In this document: positions 1-9,400 of the stretch, piece after piece | Layout of the letters: every line of letters starts with the position of its first letter | How positions within the stretch are numbered: the stretch's first letter is position 1 | From: Ralstonia pickettii | GTDB lineage: Bacteria; Pseudomonadota; Gammaproteobacteria; Burkholderiales; Burkholderiaceae | Length of the DNA: 64,000 nucleotides | Direction of reading: 5' to 3' | Assembly: GCF_016466415.2 (NCBI RefSeq) | Contig: NZ_CP066771.1 | Span: 1,550,001 to 1,614,000 of the forward strand | Made by a program: the position numbers and the translations under genes | Notes under the pieces: generated by a model | Seen by the model: the letters and a program-made list of their open reading frames with translations, nothing else | Told to the model about the DNA's origin: nothing | The model's database searches: none

Positions 1-104
1 ATGGCGTCGAGTTTCTGTTCGAGTTGCGCGGTGGTGGCGGCATTGGCTGCGCCGGCCCCCATCAGCGCAATGGCGGCGGCTACCGACAAGGCGGTTCGTT
101 TCAT
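1..104 (-). CDS. Exported protein, N-terminal part only (runs off the left edge)
   Basis: The minus-strand reading starts with ATG at 104 and runs off the window edge. The first 20 or so residues (MKRTALSVAAAIALMGAGAA) form a clear Sec signal peptide with probable cleavage after an ANA motif. The mature part begins TTAQLEQKLDA, which looks like the short coiled-coil start seen in several outer-membrane porins of beta-proteobacteria. It lies 37 bp downstream of the di-haem peroxidase gene in the same direction, so the two may be co-transcribed. The porin idea is inference only, since about 35 residues are visible. Confidence 0.6.
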   Translation of the reverse strand, partial: MKRTALSVAAAIALMGAGAANAATTAQLEQKLDA

Positions 105-141
105 GCTGTGACGCTCCCTGGTCTTGAAATTTTGAATTGGC

Positions 142-1548
142 TTACTTGCTTGTTGCCGTCTTGCTCAGCGTGGCTCCGCTGGCAGAGACGGTCTGGATAC
201 GGGCGGCACCCACGCTGGCTGCGGTGGAACTGCATTGCGCTGGCACGCGATAGGCCGACGGGTTGGCCGGATCAAATCCGTCGGTGAGCGTGCACAGGAA
301 ATGCACGAGATCACTCATCTCCTGGTTCGTCAGCGACGGCGCGGTGCCTGGGTTGTATGGCACTTCGGTCACGTTCACGTTGCCATCGAAGGCGACCGGC
401 AGATCGTTGTATGGCACATCGGGTGTGCCGTCGGCCTTGACGTACCAGCGGCCGGGGTCGGTATCGCGCGTGATGTACCACGCCACCACCTGATCCAGCG
501 TCTGGAACACGCCGTTGTGGAAATACGGTGGCGTCAGCGCGATGTTGCGTAGCGTCGGCACTTTGAACTTGCCGCATGTCGAGCCACCTACGCGGAAGTC
601 GGTACGCAGCGGCCCGCAGATGCCGAGGTCGTAATAGCTGTAGTTCGGATCGCCCAGCGCCAGGCCGTTCTTCGGCACGTACGGCAGCGTGGTGCCTTCC
701 TGGTTGGCAGCAATGCTCCAGTTGCGCGGGATGCCGACGTTGTCGTATGTGAAATCGGTAAACAACGCCGGCGTGCTGCCCTTGCCTGTCGAGATATGGC
801 AAGCGTTGCAATTGCCCTTGGTCGGGTTGTTGAACAGCAGCAGGCCGCGCGTCTCGGCATCCGTCAGCGTTGTCTTGCCGGCGAGGTAGGCGTCGAACTT
901 GCTGTCGAAGGTGTGGAAGCTCGGGTCTTCAGATTGGAAGGCCGCCAGCGCGCGGCCGATGCTCTGCATGGCGGCCGCACTGTCCTGGATGCCGGCCTTG
1001 GTGAACGCCGCAGTGAACTGATCGAGGTACGGCCGCGTCAGCAGCGTCTTCAACACGTCGTCTGCCGAGGCGTTGGCCATCTCGAATTCATTGGTGAACG
1101 GCTGCTGCGCCTGATCAGCCAAGGATGCCGAACGACCATCGCGGAAGAAACCGCCGGAAGCCTTGCCGGTACTGTCGATCTTGAAGTTCGGCGTGAACGA
1201 AGCGTAATTTAGCGACGGGGTGTTTCGCAGGCCGGGCAAATCGGAATTCGGCCCGCCGATCGATACGGCCAGATTGTTCGGATCAGTGAAACCGCGCGCC
1301 GGGTCATGGCACGACGCGCAAGACTGTTTGCCCGAGGCCGAGAGCGTCTGATCGAAAAAGATTTGCTTGCCGACCTGCGCCATGGGCGACAGGCCATCTG
1401 TTGCCGCGGGGGAAGACGTGCTAGCGCTATCTCCGCCACCGCCGCATCCCGACACCAGCGCGGCGGACGCCGCAGCCGACAGCACCAAGCGAGCCGCACG
1501 CCACAGCCGGGCTTGTGCGCTGCTTCCTCGACATTTCTCTGCTTTCAT
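142..1548 (-). CDS. Di-haem cytochrome c peroxidase / MauG-family lipoprotein
   Basis: A 468-residue protein with two c-type haem attachment motifs, CASCH (after SGKQS) and CNACH (after TKGN), the pattern of the CcpA/MauG family. Members reduce hydrogen peroxide or oxidise a partner protein in the periplasm. The N-terminus has a hydrophobic stretch ending LVSGC, a lipobox, so it is probably membrane-anchored. Other family marks are FFDQTLS..G..SCASCH near the start and TPPYFHNGVF in the C-terminal half. The Tn3-family insertion ends only 55 bp upstream of its ATG, so the native upstream region now lies beyond 41213. The gene is intact, but its expression is probably changed. Substrate unknown. 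Confidence 0.88.
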   Translation of the reverse strand: MKAEKCRGSSAQARLWRAARLVLSAAASAALVSGCGGGGDSASTSSPAATDGLSPMAQVGKQIFFDQTLSASGKQSCASCHDPARGFTDPNNLAVSIGGPNSDLPGLRNTPSLNYASFTPNFKIDSTGKASGGFFRDGRSASLADQAQQPFTNEFEMANASADDVLKTLLTRPYLDQFTAAFTKAGIQDSAAAMQSIGRALAAFQSEDPSFHTFDSKFDAYLAGKTTLTDAETRGLLLFNNPTKGNCNACHISTGKGSTPALFTDFTYDNVGIPRNWSIAANQEGTTLPYVPKNGLALGDPNYSYYDLGICGPLRTDFRVGGSTCGKFKVPTLRNIALTPPYFHNGVFQTLDQVVAWYITRDTDPGRWYVKADGTPDVPYNDLPVAFDGNVNVTEVPYNPGTAPSLTNQEMSDLVHFLCTLTDGFDPANPSAYRVPAQCSSTAASVGAARIQTVSASGATLSKTATSK

Positions 1549-1598
1549 TTCCCTGACGCGGCAAGCTCTTTAGCCTACTAAGGCGGCTCAATTAATGG

Positions 1599-1642
1599 TA
1601 ATAGGGGTAAGCGTCCTTTTCGTGCAAAATCTGGGGGTAATA
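1599..1642 (+). repeat. Duplicated outer end of the transposon left inverted repeat
   Basis: A 39-bp unit (TAATA plus the first part of the left inverted repeat) occurs twice in tandem, at 1599-1637 and from 1638 on. The outer repeat copy, starting at 1604, is identical to the functional copy for 31 bases, then stops being repeat sequence and runs into a second TAATA at 1638-1642. Both copies start GGGGTAAGCGTCC. The junction shares GG with the flanking GGTAATA, which suggests a microhomology-mediated tandem duplication after insertion. Confidence 0.85.
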
Positions 1643-1680
1643 GGGGTAAGCGTCCTTTTCGTGCAAAATCTGGCGGTTCC
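1643..1680 (+). repeat. Left terminal inverted repeat (IRL) of the transposon
   Basis: A 38-bp repeat starting GGGGTAAGCGTCC and ending GGCGGTTCC. It matches the reverse complement of 41171-41208 at 34 of 38 positions, with differences at positions 7, 8, 12 and 37. It is the expected binding and cleavage site of the transposase encoded at the other end. Confidence 0.92.
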
Positions 1681-1727
1681 GTCTGAGTTTTCCTTGTAGA
1701 TCAGTGGCTTGGAAATTCAGCGATTTC

Positions 1728-1765
1728 GCGACAGTCGTCCTTTTTGTGCGGAATCTGGCGGTTTC
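1728..1765 (+). repeat. Internal degenerate copy of the transposon end
   Basis: A 38-bp stretch in the same orientation as the left repeat, 47 bp further in. It matches the right inverted repeat at about 31 of 38 positions, including the inner block AATCTGGCGGTTTC, but lacks the GGGGT terminus (it begins GCGAC). It is probably the relic of an older or related element end, or an extra transposase contact site. No equivalent is seen inside the right end. Confidence 0.65.
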
Positions 1766-1823
1766 ATACTGCTGGCCCAGGCAAACCTAGCTGTGTCCGG
1801 AAGGCCTGGCTGAGGGTGGGCAG

Positions 1824-1847
1824 CATATTCACTGCGCAGTGAATATG
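1824..1847. repeat. Perfect 24-bp palindrome between the transposon end and tnpT
   Basis: A perfect palindrome whose half is CATATTCACTGC. It lies between the left inverted repeat and the end of the tnpT-like gene, 60 bp beyond the stop codon. It has no T-run on either side, so it is not a standard terminator. It could be a recombination or protein-binding site of the element. The rest of the non-coding stretch 1549-1907 holds only the repeat copies already listed and the flank of the peroxidase gene. Confidence 0.6.
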
Positions 1848-1907
1848 TCGTTTCTGCCGAATATTGGCGGTGGCAGAGCTCCCGCCTGACATGCAGCGAC
1901 TCACCCC

Positions 1908-2900
1908 TTACGCTGCCGGGCCCGCCACGCCGAGCTGCGCCCGGTAATCGGTCAGCATGACTTGCTGCGCCTCGAGAAGCGCGGAAAGCTTGGCCAACTC
2001 TCCAACCATGTTCTCGCGTTCCGTTCGCGCCGCCGCCAGCTCTCCCACTTGCGCCTGGACTGTGGCGCGCAGAGCATCACGCTCTGCTTCCATTCGGGCT
2101 CGATCGGCGCGCGCTTGGTCGAGTGCGAGTTGGGCCTGTTCGCCGCGCATCTCCAGCTCGCGAACGCGCTTCGCCGCGGTCCCGGCTTCGGTGACCAGCC
2201 GCGCGCCATCCTTGTTCAACTGCGTGATCTCTCCCTGCTTGACGATCAGCGTCTGGTTGGCCTGCCGGATTTCCGCCTGCAGTTGTTGAACCTGCTGCTC
2301 GTGCCGGCGGGCGTCCTGATCCCGCTGCTCCTTGCTGGCATTGCGGAAGTGCTCCAGTGCCTGGTGTGCGTGCTGCAGCTTGTCCTCCAGCGAGCGACGG
2401 AAGCCTTCATGCTCGGCCAGCCGGGCCGTGAGGTCCTGGAGCTGCTGTGCCGAGCGTTCAGCCTCGATGGTGCGCTGCTGCAGCGCCGTCTGCGTGTCAC
2501 TTTGCGCGGCCCGCACGTTGGCAATGGTGGCGTGGGCCTGCGCCAGCTCGGCGCGAAGCGCGGCGAGGTCTGCGGACAGCTTGTCGGCCTCCGCCCGGAC
2601 TTGCTGGCGCTGCGCCGTGGCGGCAGCAACCTGTTGGTCGACCACCGCCTGTCCTTCTTCATGCAGGCGCGCAGCCAATCTGCCGACCAGATCCAGGATG
2701 GCGTCGGAGGTCGTGCCAGCCCGCTTCAGCGCCGTGCCTTCCTCCTCTTCCAGTTCCTTCAAATAGCGGTGGATGGTCGTCTTCGAGCCCGTGTTGCCCA
2801 ACGCGATACGTATCGCATCGATCGACGGGTGCTGCCCCTGGGCGAGCAGCGAATCGCGAGCACGCTTAATGTCAAGACGACTGAGTCCGGCACGGGCCAT
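1908..2900 (-). CDS. tnpT: TnpT-like cointegrate resolution protein (KfrA-type DNA-binding domain plus coiled coil)
   Basis: A 330-residue protein. Residues 1-60 carry a KfrA-type N-terminal DNA-binding domain (GNTGSKTTIHRYLKEL). Residues 70-320 are a long Ala/Gln/Glu/Arg-rich coiled coil. This arrangement matches TnpT, the accessory protein that works with the tyrosine recombinase TnpS to resolve cointegrates of Tn4651-type Tn3-family transposons. It sits immediately inside the left end of the element, next to a strongly palindromic region upstream of its start. In Tn4651 tnpT and tnpS are divergent neighbours; here the recombinase gene lies about 34 kb away. A plain KfrA-like regulator is the alternative. 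Confidence 0.72.
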   Translation of the reverse strand: MARAGLSRLDIKRARDSLLAQGQHPSIDAIRIALGNTGSKTTIHRYLKELEEEEGTALKRAGTTSDAILDLVGRLAARLHEEGQAVVDQQVAAATAQRQQVRAEADKLSADLAALRAELAQAHATIANVRAAQSDTQTALQQRTIEAERSAQQLQDLTARLAEHEGFRRSLEDKLQHAHQALEHFRNASKEQRDQDARRHEQQVQQLQAEIRQANQTLIVKQGEITQLNKDGARLVTEAGTAAKRVRELEMRGEQAQLALDQARADRARMEAERDALRATVQAQVGELAAARTERENMVGELAKLSALLEAQQVMLTDYRAQLGVAGPAA

Positions 2901-2923
2901 GGCGTTAGAATTTGATACGGTAT

Positions 2924-2944
2924 TACGTACTATGTATATACGTA
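2924..2944. promoter_or_regulatory. Inverted TACGTA repeat upstream of tnpT, probable promoter/operator
   Basis: TACGTA at 2924-2929 and again at 2939-2944 flank a 9-bp AT-rich centre, 24 bp upstream of the tnpT start and in otherwise GC-rich DNA. KfrA-type proteins bind inverted repeats at their own promoters, so self-regulation is a reasonable inference. Confidence 0.5.
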
Positions 2945-2969
2945 TTAATTTGAGGCGTCAAGGCGCCTC

Positions 2970-3040
2970 ACTGGAGCCAATCTCTCACACGTGATAATGG
3001 CGGATTATCACGTGTGAAACCTCTCACATAGGGCTCCAGT
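2970..3040. other. Nested palindromes, candidate resolution (rst/res) site
   Basis: An inner perfect inverted repeat (TCACACGTGATAAT at 2985-2998, its complement at 3004-3017, 5-bp centre) lies inside an outer one (ACTGGAGCC at 2970-2978, GGCTCCAGT at 3032-3040). The site lies directly upstream of the tnpT-like gene, as the rst site does in Tn4651-type elements. Inverted core sites of this kind are used by tyrosine recombinases. The remainder of the 2901-3340 gap (3041-3340) shows no gene or site I can support. Confidence 0.6.
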
Positions 3041-3340
3041 CCAAACCTTCGGTACGAAACTCCAGAAAAGCGCGATTCTCGAAATGCTGGCCGCGCTCAC
3101 CTGTCTCACGGCGGAAGGCGACAGTACGTTGCGGCCGGCAACGCGAAAACTCACCTTGCGTAGCCGCGGTTCGTCGTTAGGCGAGATGCCAAGTGCCACA
3201 CCCCAAAAACGTTCACCTTTCCACGGCAACGTATGGTGGTGCCCCAGCAGCCAATCTCCGCTGGTCTTGCATCTGTCGGGCCGGCTCGCATGCTTGTCAA
3301 ATGCGAGACGCCAAGCCTCGCTATACGCGCACCCAGCTCG

Positions 3341-4699
3341 CTAATCGACGAACGGAAACCGGAGTGAGAACCGGGTGACGCTGCCAGGGAATGTCGCGAC
3401 CGATGCAGTGCCCGCATGCAACTCCATGATAGATCTCACGATGGCGAGCCCTAAACCGGTCGACTGATCAGAGTGGGAACGCGCTTGGTCGCCACGATAG
3501 AACCGATCAAAAACGCGTTCCCTATCCTTGTCAGGTATCGGGACGCCCTGATTCAATACGTGCACTGTGACAGAGTCTTCGTCACGCTGACAGTTCAAGC
3601 TCACGACCGAGCCATTGTCAGCATGGCGGACCGCGTTCGAGAGCAGGTTGCCGACGGCGCGCCGGAACATGGTCAGGTCGGCACTCACACTGCCGGACGC
3701 CGAGACCTCAATCTTCACGCCCTTGTCTTCACCCAGTACGGCAAAGTAACTCGCCAGCTTGGACAATTCGGTGCCGAGCTCGATTGGCACACGGTCCAGT
3801 TCGACCGTTGCCGCATCGGCGCGCGCCAGGAAGAGCATGGAGTCGATCATGCGCGAGAGGCGCTGATATTCCGCCAAGTTGTCCTCCAGCAGGGTCACGT
3901 AGTCGGCTACTTCTCGTTCACGCGAGAGCGCCACCTCGGTGTGGCCGATCAGGTTATTCAATGGCGTGCGCAGGTCGTGCGCGAGATCGGCGGAAAAACG
4001 ATACAACCGCTCATAGCCCGACTCCAGTCGCTCCAGCATGGCATTGAATGCGACGCCAATTTCGTGGACTTCCGTTGGCGTACTGGGGGCGTCGACGCGG
4101 TAGCTGAGTCGTTCGACGTTAATCCGGTGCACTTGCTGAATCAGTGCCTGTGCTGGCCTGAGTTCACGCCGGGTGATCAAGGCACCAAGAAGCGCAGTGA
4201 GAACCGCGCCCACCAGAATGCCGACGACGATGCTATTGCCCAGCCGGATCACCACCTGGCGCCGATCGTTTCCGTTCTTGGCCACCGATACTGTGGCGAA
4301 CGGTACGCCATCACTCGCCTCGACGATACGCTTCCCCATGATCCATGTGCCGTCGTCATGAATTCCGGACCCAGTGGCAGCCAGATCGAAATCCGATCGC
4401 AGGCCGTCAGCCGTTCGATAGACGAGCCTGCCTTGCGGTGTTCGGAGTCTCAACGCCAAACCATCGTATCCCCTGACCAGATCGAACAAGCTGTGTTCGA
4501 ATTTCTCGGTCTGCTCAAGGCTGCCAGCGTCTCGGACCAGGTGGCTCACCTGCGTCAGCTTGGCCTCGATGATTTCTACGTCCCGCGAGCGTAGTTGAGT
4601 ATCCAGGGCGTAGTAGGCGTAGGCCCCCATGCTAGCCAGCGCAAACGTGACCAGGATCGAGAATAGCGAGGTCAGCCGACCGATCAGTGAACGCGCCAC
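3341..4699 (-). CDS. czcS: Heavy-metal sensor histidine kinase, CzcS-like
   Basis: A 452-residue membrane histidine kinase. A transmembrane helix lies at about 8-30, a periplasmic sensor region at 31-150, a second helix at about 152-175 and a HAMP linker. The phospho-acceptor is H241 in AHDLRTPL. The ATP-binding domain follows (NAVRHADNG; GLGLAIVRSIM). It is the last gene of the czcICBADRS cluster, starting just after the czcR stop. In Cupriavidus CzcS senses Zn/Co/Cd and phosphorylates CzcR. The assignment rests on gene order and domain content; the metal specificity is inferred. Confidence 0.85.
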   Translation of the reverse strand: MARSLIGRLTSLFSILVTFALASMGAYAYYALDTQLRSRDVEIIEAKLTQVSHLVRDAGSLEQTEKFEHSLFDLVRGYDGLALRLRTPQGRLVYRTADGLRSDFDLAATGSGIHDDGTWIMGKRIVEASDGVPFATVSVAKNGNDRRQVVIRLGNSIVVGILVGAVLTALLGALITRRELRPAQALIQQVHRINVERLSYRVDAPSTPTEVHEIGVAFNAMLERLESGYERLYRFSADLAHDLRTPLNNLIGHTEVALSREREVADYVTLLEDNLAEYQRLSRMIDSMLFLARADAATVELDRVPIELGTELSKLASYFAVLGEDKGVKIEVSASGSVSADLTMFRRAVGNLLSNAVRHADNGSVVSLNCQRDEDSVTVHVLNQGVPIPDKDRERVFDRFYRGDQARSHSDQSTGLGLAIVRSIMELHAGTASVATFPGSVTRFSLRFPFVD

Positions 4700-4702
4700 G
4701 TC

Positions 4703-5380
4703 TCATTTTCCGCGATGAGGATCAAGGACATAACCCATGCCCCGGACGGTATGGATCAGTTTGGTATCGAACGGCTCATCGAGCTTGGCGCGAAGACGGC
4801 GTATCGCCACGTCCACGACGTTCGTGTCGGTATCGAAGTTGACATCCCAGACGTGCGAGGCGATGGACGTGCGGGAAAGCACCTCCCCACTGCGGCGAGC
4901 CAACAGATGGAGCAGGACGAACTCCTGGCTGGTCAACTCCACCTTGACGCCGGCGCGTACGACTTTGCGGCCAAGGACATCGATATCGAGATCGCCGACG
5001 CTCAGATGCTCGGATTCGCGACCGCTGCTTTGCCGCAGGCAGCGGCGAATTCTGGCGAGCAGTTCGGCAAACGCGAACGGCTTCACCAAGTAGTCGTCGG
5101 CGCCGAGTTCGAAACCACGTACCCGATCGGCCACGTCATCCCGCGCCGTCAGAAACAGAACCGGGACATCACTCTTCTGCCGGATCATCTTGATCACGCT
5201 CCAGCCGTCTGCACCCGGCAGCATGACATCCAGCAGGATCAGGTCGTACCGCACCTCGCTGGCGAGATGCGCCCCGTCCATGCCGTTTGCGGCAATATCG
5301 ACAACAAATCCGGATTCAGTCAGGCCCTTGAGCAGGTATTCCGCGGTTCGAGCCTCGTCCTCGATGACCAGTATTTTCAA
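4703..5380 (-). CDS. czcR: OmpR-family response regulator, CzcR-like
   Basis: A 225-residue response regulator. The receiver domain begins KILVIEDEA, with the phospho-acceptor Asp in [10 protein letters not shown] and the conserved Lys in DDYLVKPF. The C-terminal winged helix ends in [11 protein letters not shown] place the start at the TTG at 5380, because the reading matches family N-termini there, AAGGA lies 8 bases upstream, and TTGA overlaps the czcD stop, implying translational coupling. A longer open frame extends upstream inside czcD but is not family-like. It pairs with the adjacent CzcS and probably controls metal-dependent transcription of the cluster. Confidence 0.88.
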   Translation of the reverse strand: MKILVIEDEARTAEYLLKGLTESGFVVDIAANGMDGAHLASEVRYDLILLDVMLPGADGWSVIKMIRQKSDVPVLFLTARDDVADRVRGFELGADDYLVKPFAFAELLARIRRCLRQSSGRESEHLSVGDLDIDVLGRKVVRAGVKVELTSQEFVLLHLLARRSGEVLSRTSIASHVWDVNFDTDTNVVDVAIRRLRAKLDEPFDTKLIHTVRGMGYVLDPHRGK

Positions 5381-6351
5381 TGAGAGTGTCCTTGATGACC
5401 GTGGCGTTCGTCGGGTTGGCCGCTCGTCGCAGCAGCAATAGGCTCGCTGGGCCGGAAATGCGTCACGGCATCCGCCTGCGCGCACGGCCGCAGTTCGAAC
5501 TGGATGGTGATATGCGTGATGCCGAAGCGTTCGGCAAGCCGGTCTCGGGCGACCGGCAGAATGTCGCGTTCGGGATTGACGGCGGGTTCGTTGACCAAGT
5601 GCACCGTCAAGCTGGTCTTGCCGCTCGTCAAGGACCACACATGCAGGTCGTGCATGCTGCGAACGCCGGGAATTGTCAACAGCGCCTGCTCCACGGATGG
5701 TAAGTCGATATCCTCTGGCACGCCTTCAAGCAGAATGTTGATGCTGGATTTGAGCAGGATCCAGGTGCGAGGCAGCACCCACAGCCCAATCAGCACGGCG
5801 ATAGCCGAATCGACCCAGGTCCAACCGGTGAACCGGATAACGATCGCCGCAAAAATGACGCCGATCGAGCCCAGCAGATCGCTCCAGACCTCCAGGTAGG
5901 CCCCCTTGATGTTGAGGCTCTGTTCTCGGCCGCCTGCGAGAACTCGCATGCTGACGATGTTGACGACGAGGCCGATGGTGGCGATCCCCAGCATGCCCAA
6001 CGATTGCACTTCGGCAGGCGCGCGCAAGCGCTGATATGCCTCGTAGAGGATGTACAGCGCTACCCCAAACAGCAACAGCGCATTGAAGGCCGCCGCCAGA
6101 ATCTCAAAACGGTAGTACCCGAACGTCCGCTGCTTGTCTGCCGGCCGCTTGCCGATCTGGATCGCTGCGAGCGCAATGGCCAGTGCCGCGGCATCCGTGA
6201 ACATATGCGCGGCATCGGAGATCAGCGCCAAGCTCTTGGTCAAAATGCCGCCGATCAACTCGGCGAGCAGAAACGTGCTGGTCAGCGCGAGCGCGATTTT
6301 CAATGCACGCTCGTTCCCGGTTGCATGGCTGTGGTCATGTCCTGCGCCCAT
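5377..6351 (-). CDS. czcD: Cation diffusion facilitator, CzcD-like zinc/cobalt/cadmium exporter
   Basis: A 324-residue CDF transporter with six predicted membrane helices. It has a His-rich N-terminus ([12 protein letters not shown]) and a His-rich C-terminus ([10 protein letters not shown]). The HxxxD zinc site is in [13 protein letters not shown], and a second acidic site is in EVWSDLLGS. The cytoplasmic domain contains [16 protein letters not shown] proteins exchange cytoplasmic Zn2+, Co2+ or Cd2+ for protons. The gene lies between czcA and czcR and overlaps the czcR start by 4 bases. AAGGAG precedes the ATG. Confidence 0.92.
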   Translation of the reverse strand: MGAGHDHSHATGNERALKIALALTSTFLLAELIGGILTKSLALISDAAHMFTDAAALAIALAAIQIGKRPADKQRTFGYYRFEILAAAFNALLLFGVALYILYEAYQRLRAPAEVQSLGMLGIATIGLVVNIVSMRVLAGGREQSLNIKGAYLEVWSDLLGSIGVIFAAIVIRFTGWTWVDSAIAVLIGLWVLPRTWILLKSSINILLEGVPEDIDLPSVEQALLTIPGVRSMHDLHVWSLTSGKTSLTVHLVNEPAVNPERDILPVARDRLAERFGITHITIQFELRPCAQADAVTHFRPSEPIAAATSGQPDERHGHQGHSH

Positions 6352-6414
6352 GGCGAAAGCTCCTTGCGTAAGCGGCGCGGACCTTCTGTACCCGCGCCGT
6401 CAACTCCATCTCCG

Positions 6415-9400
6415 TCAGGCGGACCGCGGTGCCATCTCGCCCGTCCGCTCCACGTCCTCGGCTTCGTCCTTGCGGTGCGCCAGGCGATAGAGGACCGGCA
6501 ATACCAGCAGGGTCAGTGCCGTCGATGAAAGGATCCCGCCAATGACCACGGTGGCAAGCGGCCGCTGCACCTCGGCTCCCGTTCCTGTGGCAATGGCCAT
6601 GGGGACGAAGCCAAGCGAGGCGACCAACGCCGTCATCAAAACGGGCCGCAAGCGCGTAAGGGCCCCGGTGCGGATCGCGGTATCGAGCGATTGACCTTCT
6701 TCGCGCAGCGACCGGATGAACGACAGCATCACCAGACCGTTGAGCACCGCGACACCAGAGAGCGCGATAAAGCCGACCGCCGCCGAAATGGAGAGCGGTA
6801 TGCCTCGCAACCACAACGCGAGAATACCGCCAGTCAACGCAAACGGAATGCCGGTGAACACGAGAAGCCCGTCCTTCACGTTGTTGAACATCGCAAAGAG
6901 CAGGACAAACACGAGCAGCAGCGCAACCGGCACCACGATCTGCAGCCGCGTCGTTGCAGACTGCAATTGCTCGAACGTACCGCCCCAGGTAATCCAGTAC
7001 CCAGTGGGAATCTTGACCTGCCGCTCAATTGCGGCCTCGGCCTCCGGCACGAACGACCCAATGTCCCGGCCTCGCACGTTGGCGCTGATGACGATGCGGC
7101 GCTTGCCATTCTCACGCGACACCTGATTTGGCCCGGGGGCCAAGTCGAGCGAGGCCACTTCACTCAAGGGGATATAGGTCGTCTTCGACTCGCCGGCACC
7201 GTTTTTGGGCAGTGGCACCGGCAAGCGGCGCAGCGCCTCCAAGTCACCCCGTACGGCATCGGGCAGGCGCACCAGAATGTAGAACCGTCGGTCGCCCTGG
7301 AAGAACGTGCCTGCCTCCTTCCCGCCGATCGCAATCGCAACCGCGTCCTGCACATCGCTCATGTTCAATCCATACCGGGCCGCCTTTTGGCGATCGATGT
7401 TGACCGACAGCATGGGAAGCCCAGTGGTCTGTTCGATTTTGACTTCCGTAGCACCCTGTATGCCTTGCAATACCGCCGCAACCTTGCCGGCTGTTTCATT
7501 GAGCACATCGTTGTCGTCGCCGAAAATCTTGATCGCCACATCGGAGCGAACGCCGGAGATCAACTCGTTGAAGCGCAGCTGGATCGGCTGCGAGAACTCG
7601 TAGTTGTTGCCGGGAATCCTCTCAGCTTCCGCCTGAATCGCACTGAGCAGCTCCTCTTTTGTCTTCTTTGGCTTGGGCCACTGCGCCTGCGGCTTGAGCA
7701 TGATGTAGCCGTCCGAGATGTTGGGCGGCATCGGGTCGGAGGCGATTTCCGCCGTCCCGGTACGGGCGAAGATGCGCTCGATCTCGGGGAACTTGGCCTT
7801 GAGCGTCGACTCGACCTGCTTTTGCATCTCCAGCGATTGAGACAGGCTCGTCCCGGGAATGCGCAGCGACTGGATCGCGATGTCGCCCTCGTTCAAATTC
7901 GGCACGAACTCGCTTCCCAACCGGGACGCCACGGCCAGGCAGAAGACGATCGCAATGCACGCGAAAGTCAGTACGACGGGCGTGTTGGCCAGGGACGCTT
8001 CGAGCATCGGCTGATAGCGATGCTTGGCCCACTCCATCAGCCGGTTTTCCTTCTCCGCCACCTTGCGCCCGATAAACAGGGCGACCGCCGCCGGCACGAA
8101 CGTCATGGACAGCACCATGGCAGCAAGCAACGCCAGTACCACCGTGAACGCCATGGGGTGGAACATCTTGCCCTCCACTCCCGTCAAGGCAAAGATCGGC
8201 AAGTACACGATCATGATGATGAGTTGGCCGAAGAGCAGCGGTCGCCGCGCTTCCCGCGCGGCCGCGAACACCTCGTGGAAACGCTCGCTGCGGGTCAGCT
8301 CTCGCTTGTGGTGCTCCTGCGCGTGCGCCAGGCGACGCACGCAGTTCTCGACGATCACCACCGCGCCGTCAATGATGATGCCGAAATCCAGCGCCCCCAG
8401 ACTCATCAGGTTTGCGCTGATCTTGTAGCTGACCATGCCGGTGAACGTGAACAGCATCGCCAGCGGGATGACCATCGCCGTGATGACAGCGGCGCGGATG
8501 TTGCCCAGGAACAGGAAAAGAATGGCGATAACGAGAGTCGCGCCTTCGAGCAGATTCTTCTTGACCGTAGCAATCGCCTTGTCGACCAGCACGGTCCGGT
8601 CATACACGGTCACGGCCTTGACGCCGGCGGGGAGCGTACGATTGATCTCCGCCATTTTCTTGTCGACGGCCTGGGATACCGCCCGACTGTTCTCGCCGAT
8701 CAGCATGAACACTGTACCCAGCACGACCTCCTTGCCGTTCTCCGTGGCGGCACCGGTGCGCAGCTCCCGTCCGATGTCAACATCGGCGACGTCGCGGATG
8801 CGAATGGGCTGCCCTTGCGCCGTGCCCACGATGACGTCGCGTATATCGTCGAGCGATTTGACCTGTCCAGGGGCGCGTACGAGGTACTGCTCGCCGCGGC
8901 GCTCGATGTAGCCGGCGCCGACATTGCTGTTGTTCTTGTCGAGTGCGCTCACCAGATCCGTGAGCGTCAGCCCGTAGGAAGCCAGCCGTTCCAGGCTGGG
9001 CGCAACCAAGTACTCCTTGGCGTAACCACCAATCGAATTGATTTCGGTCACGCCGGTCACGTTGCGCAGTTGCGGCTTGACCACCCAATCCTGAATTTCC
9101 CGCAGATCGGTGGGCGTGTAGGCTGCCCCGTCGGGCTTGCGAGCGCCGTCTTCCGCTTCGACGGTCCACAGGTAGATTTCCCCCAGCCCCGTGGAGATTG
9201 GACCCATGGCGGGTGTGACCCCGCCGGGCAGCCGTTCCTTGGCCTCCTGGATCCGCTGGTTCACCAGTTGGCGAGCGAAATAGATGTCCGTGCCGTCCTT
9301 GAAGATCACTGTCACCTGGGACAGGCCGTACCGGGACAGCGAGCGCGTCTGCTCGAGCCCCGGCAAGCCTGCCATCACGGTCTCGATGGGGTAGGTGATC

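Noticed and set aside
1599-1680. Tandem 39-bp units as a CRISPR array
   Set aside because: Only two units with no spacers; they are copies of the transposon end.
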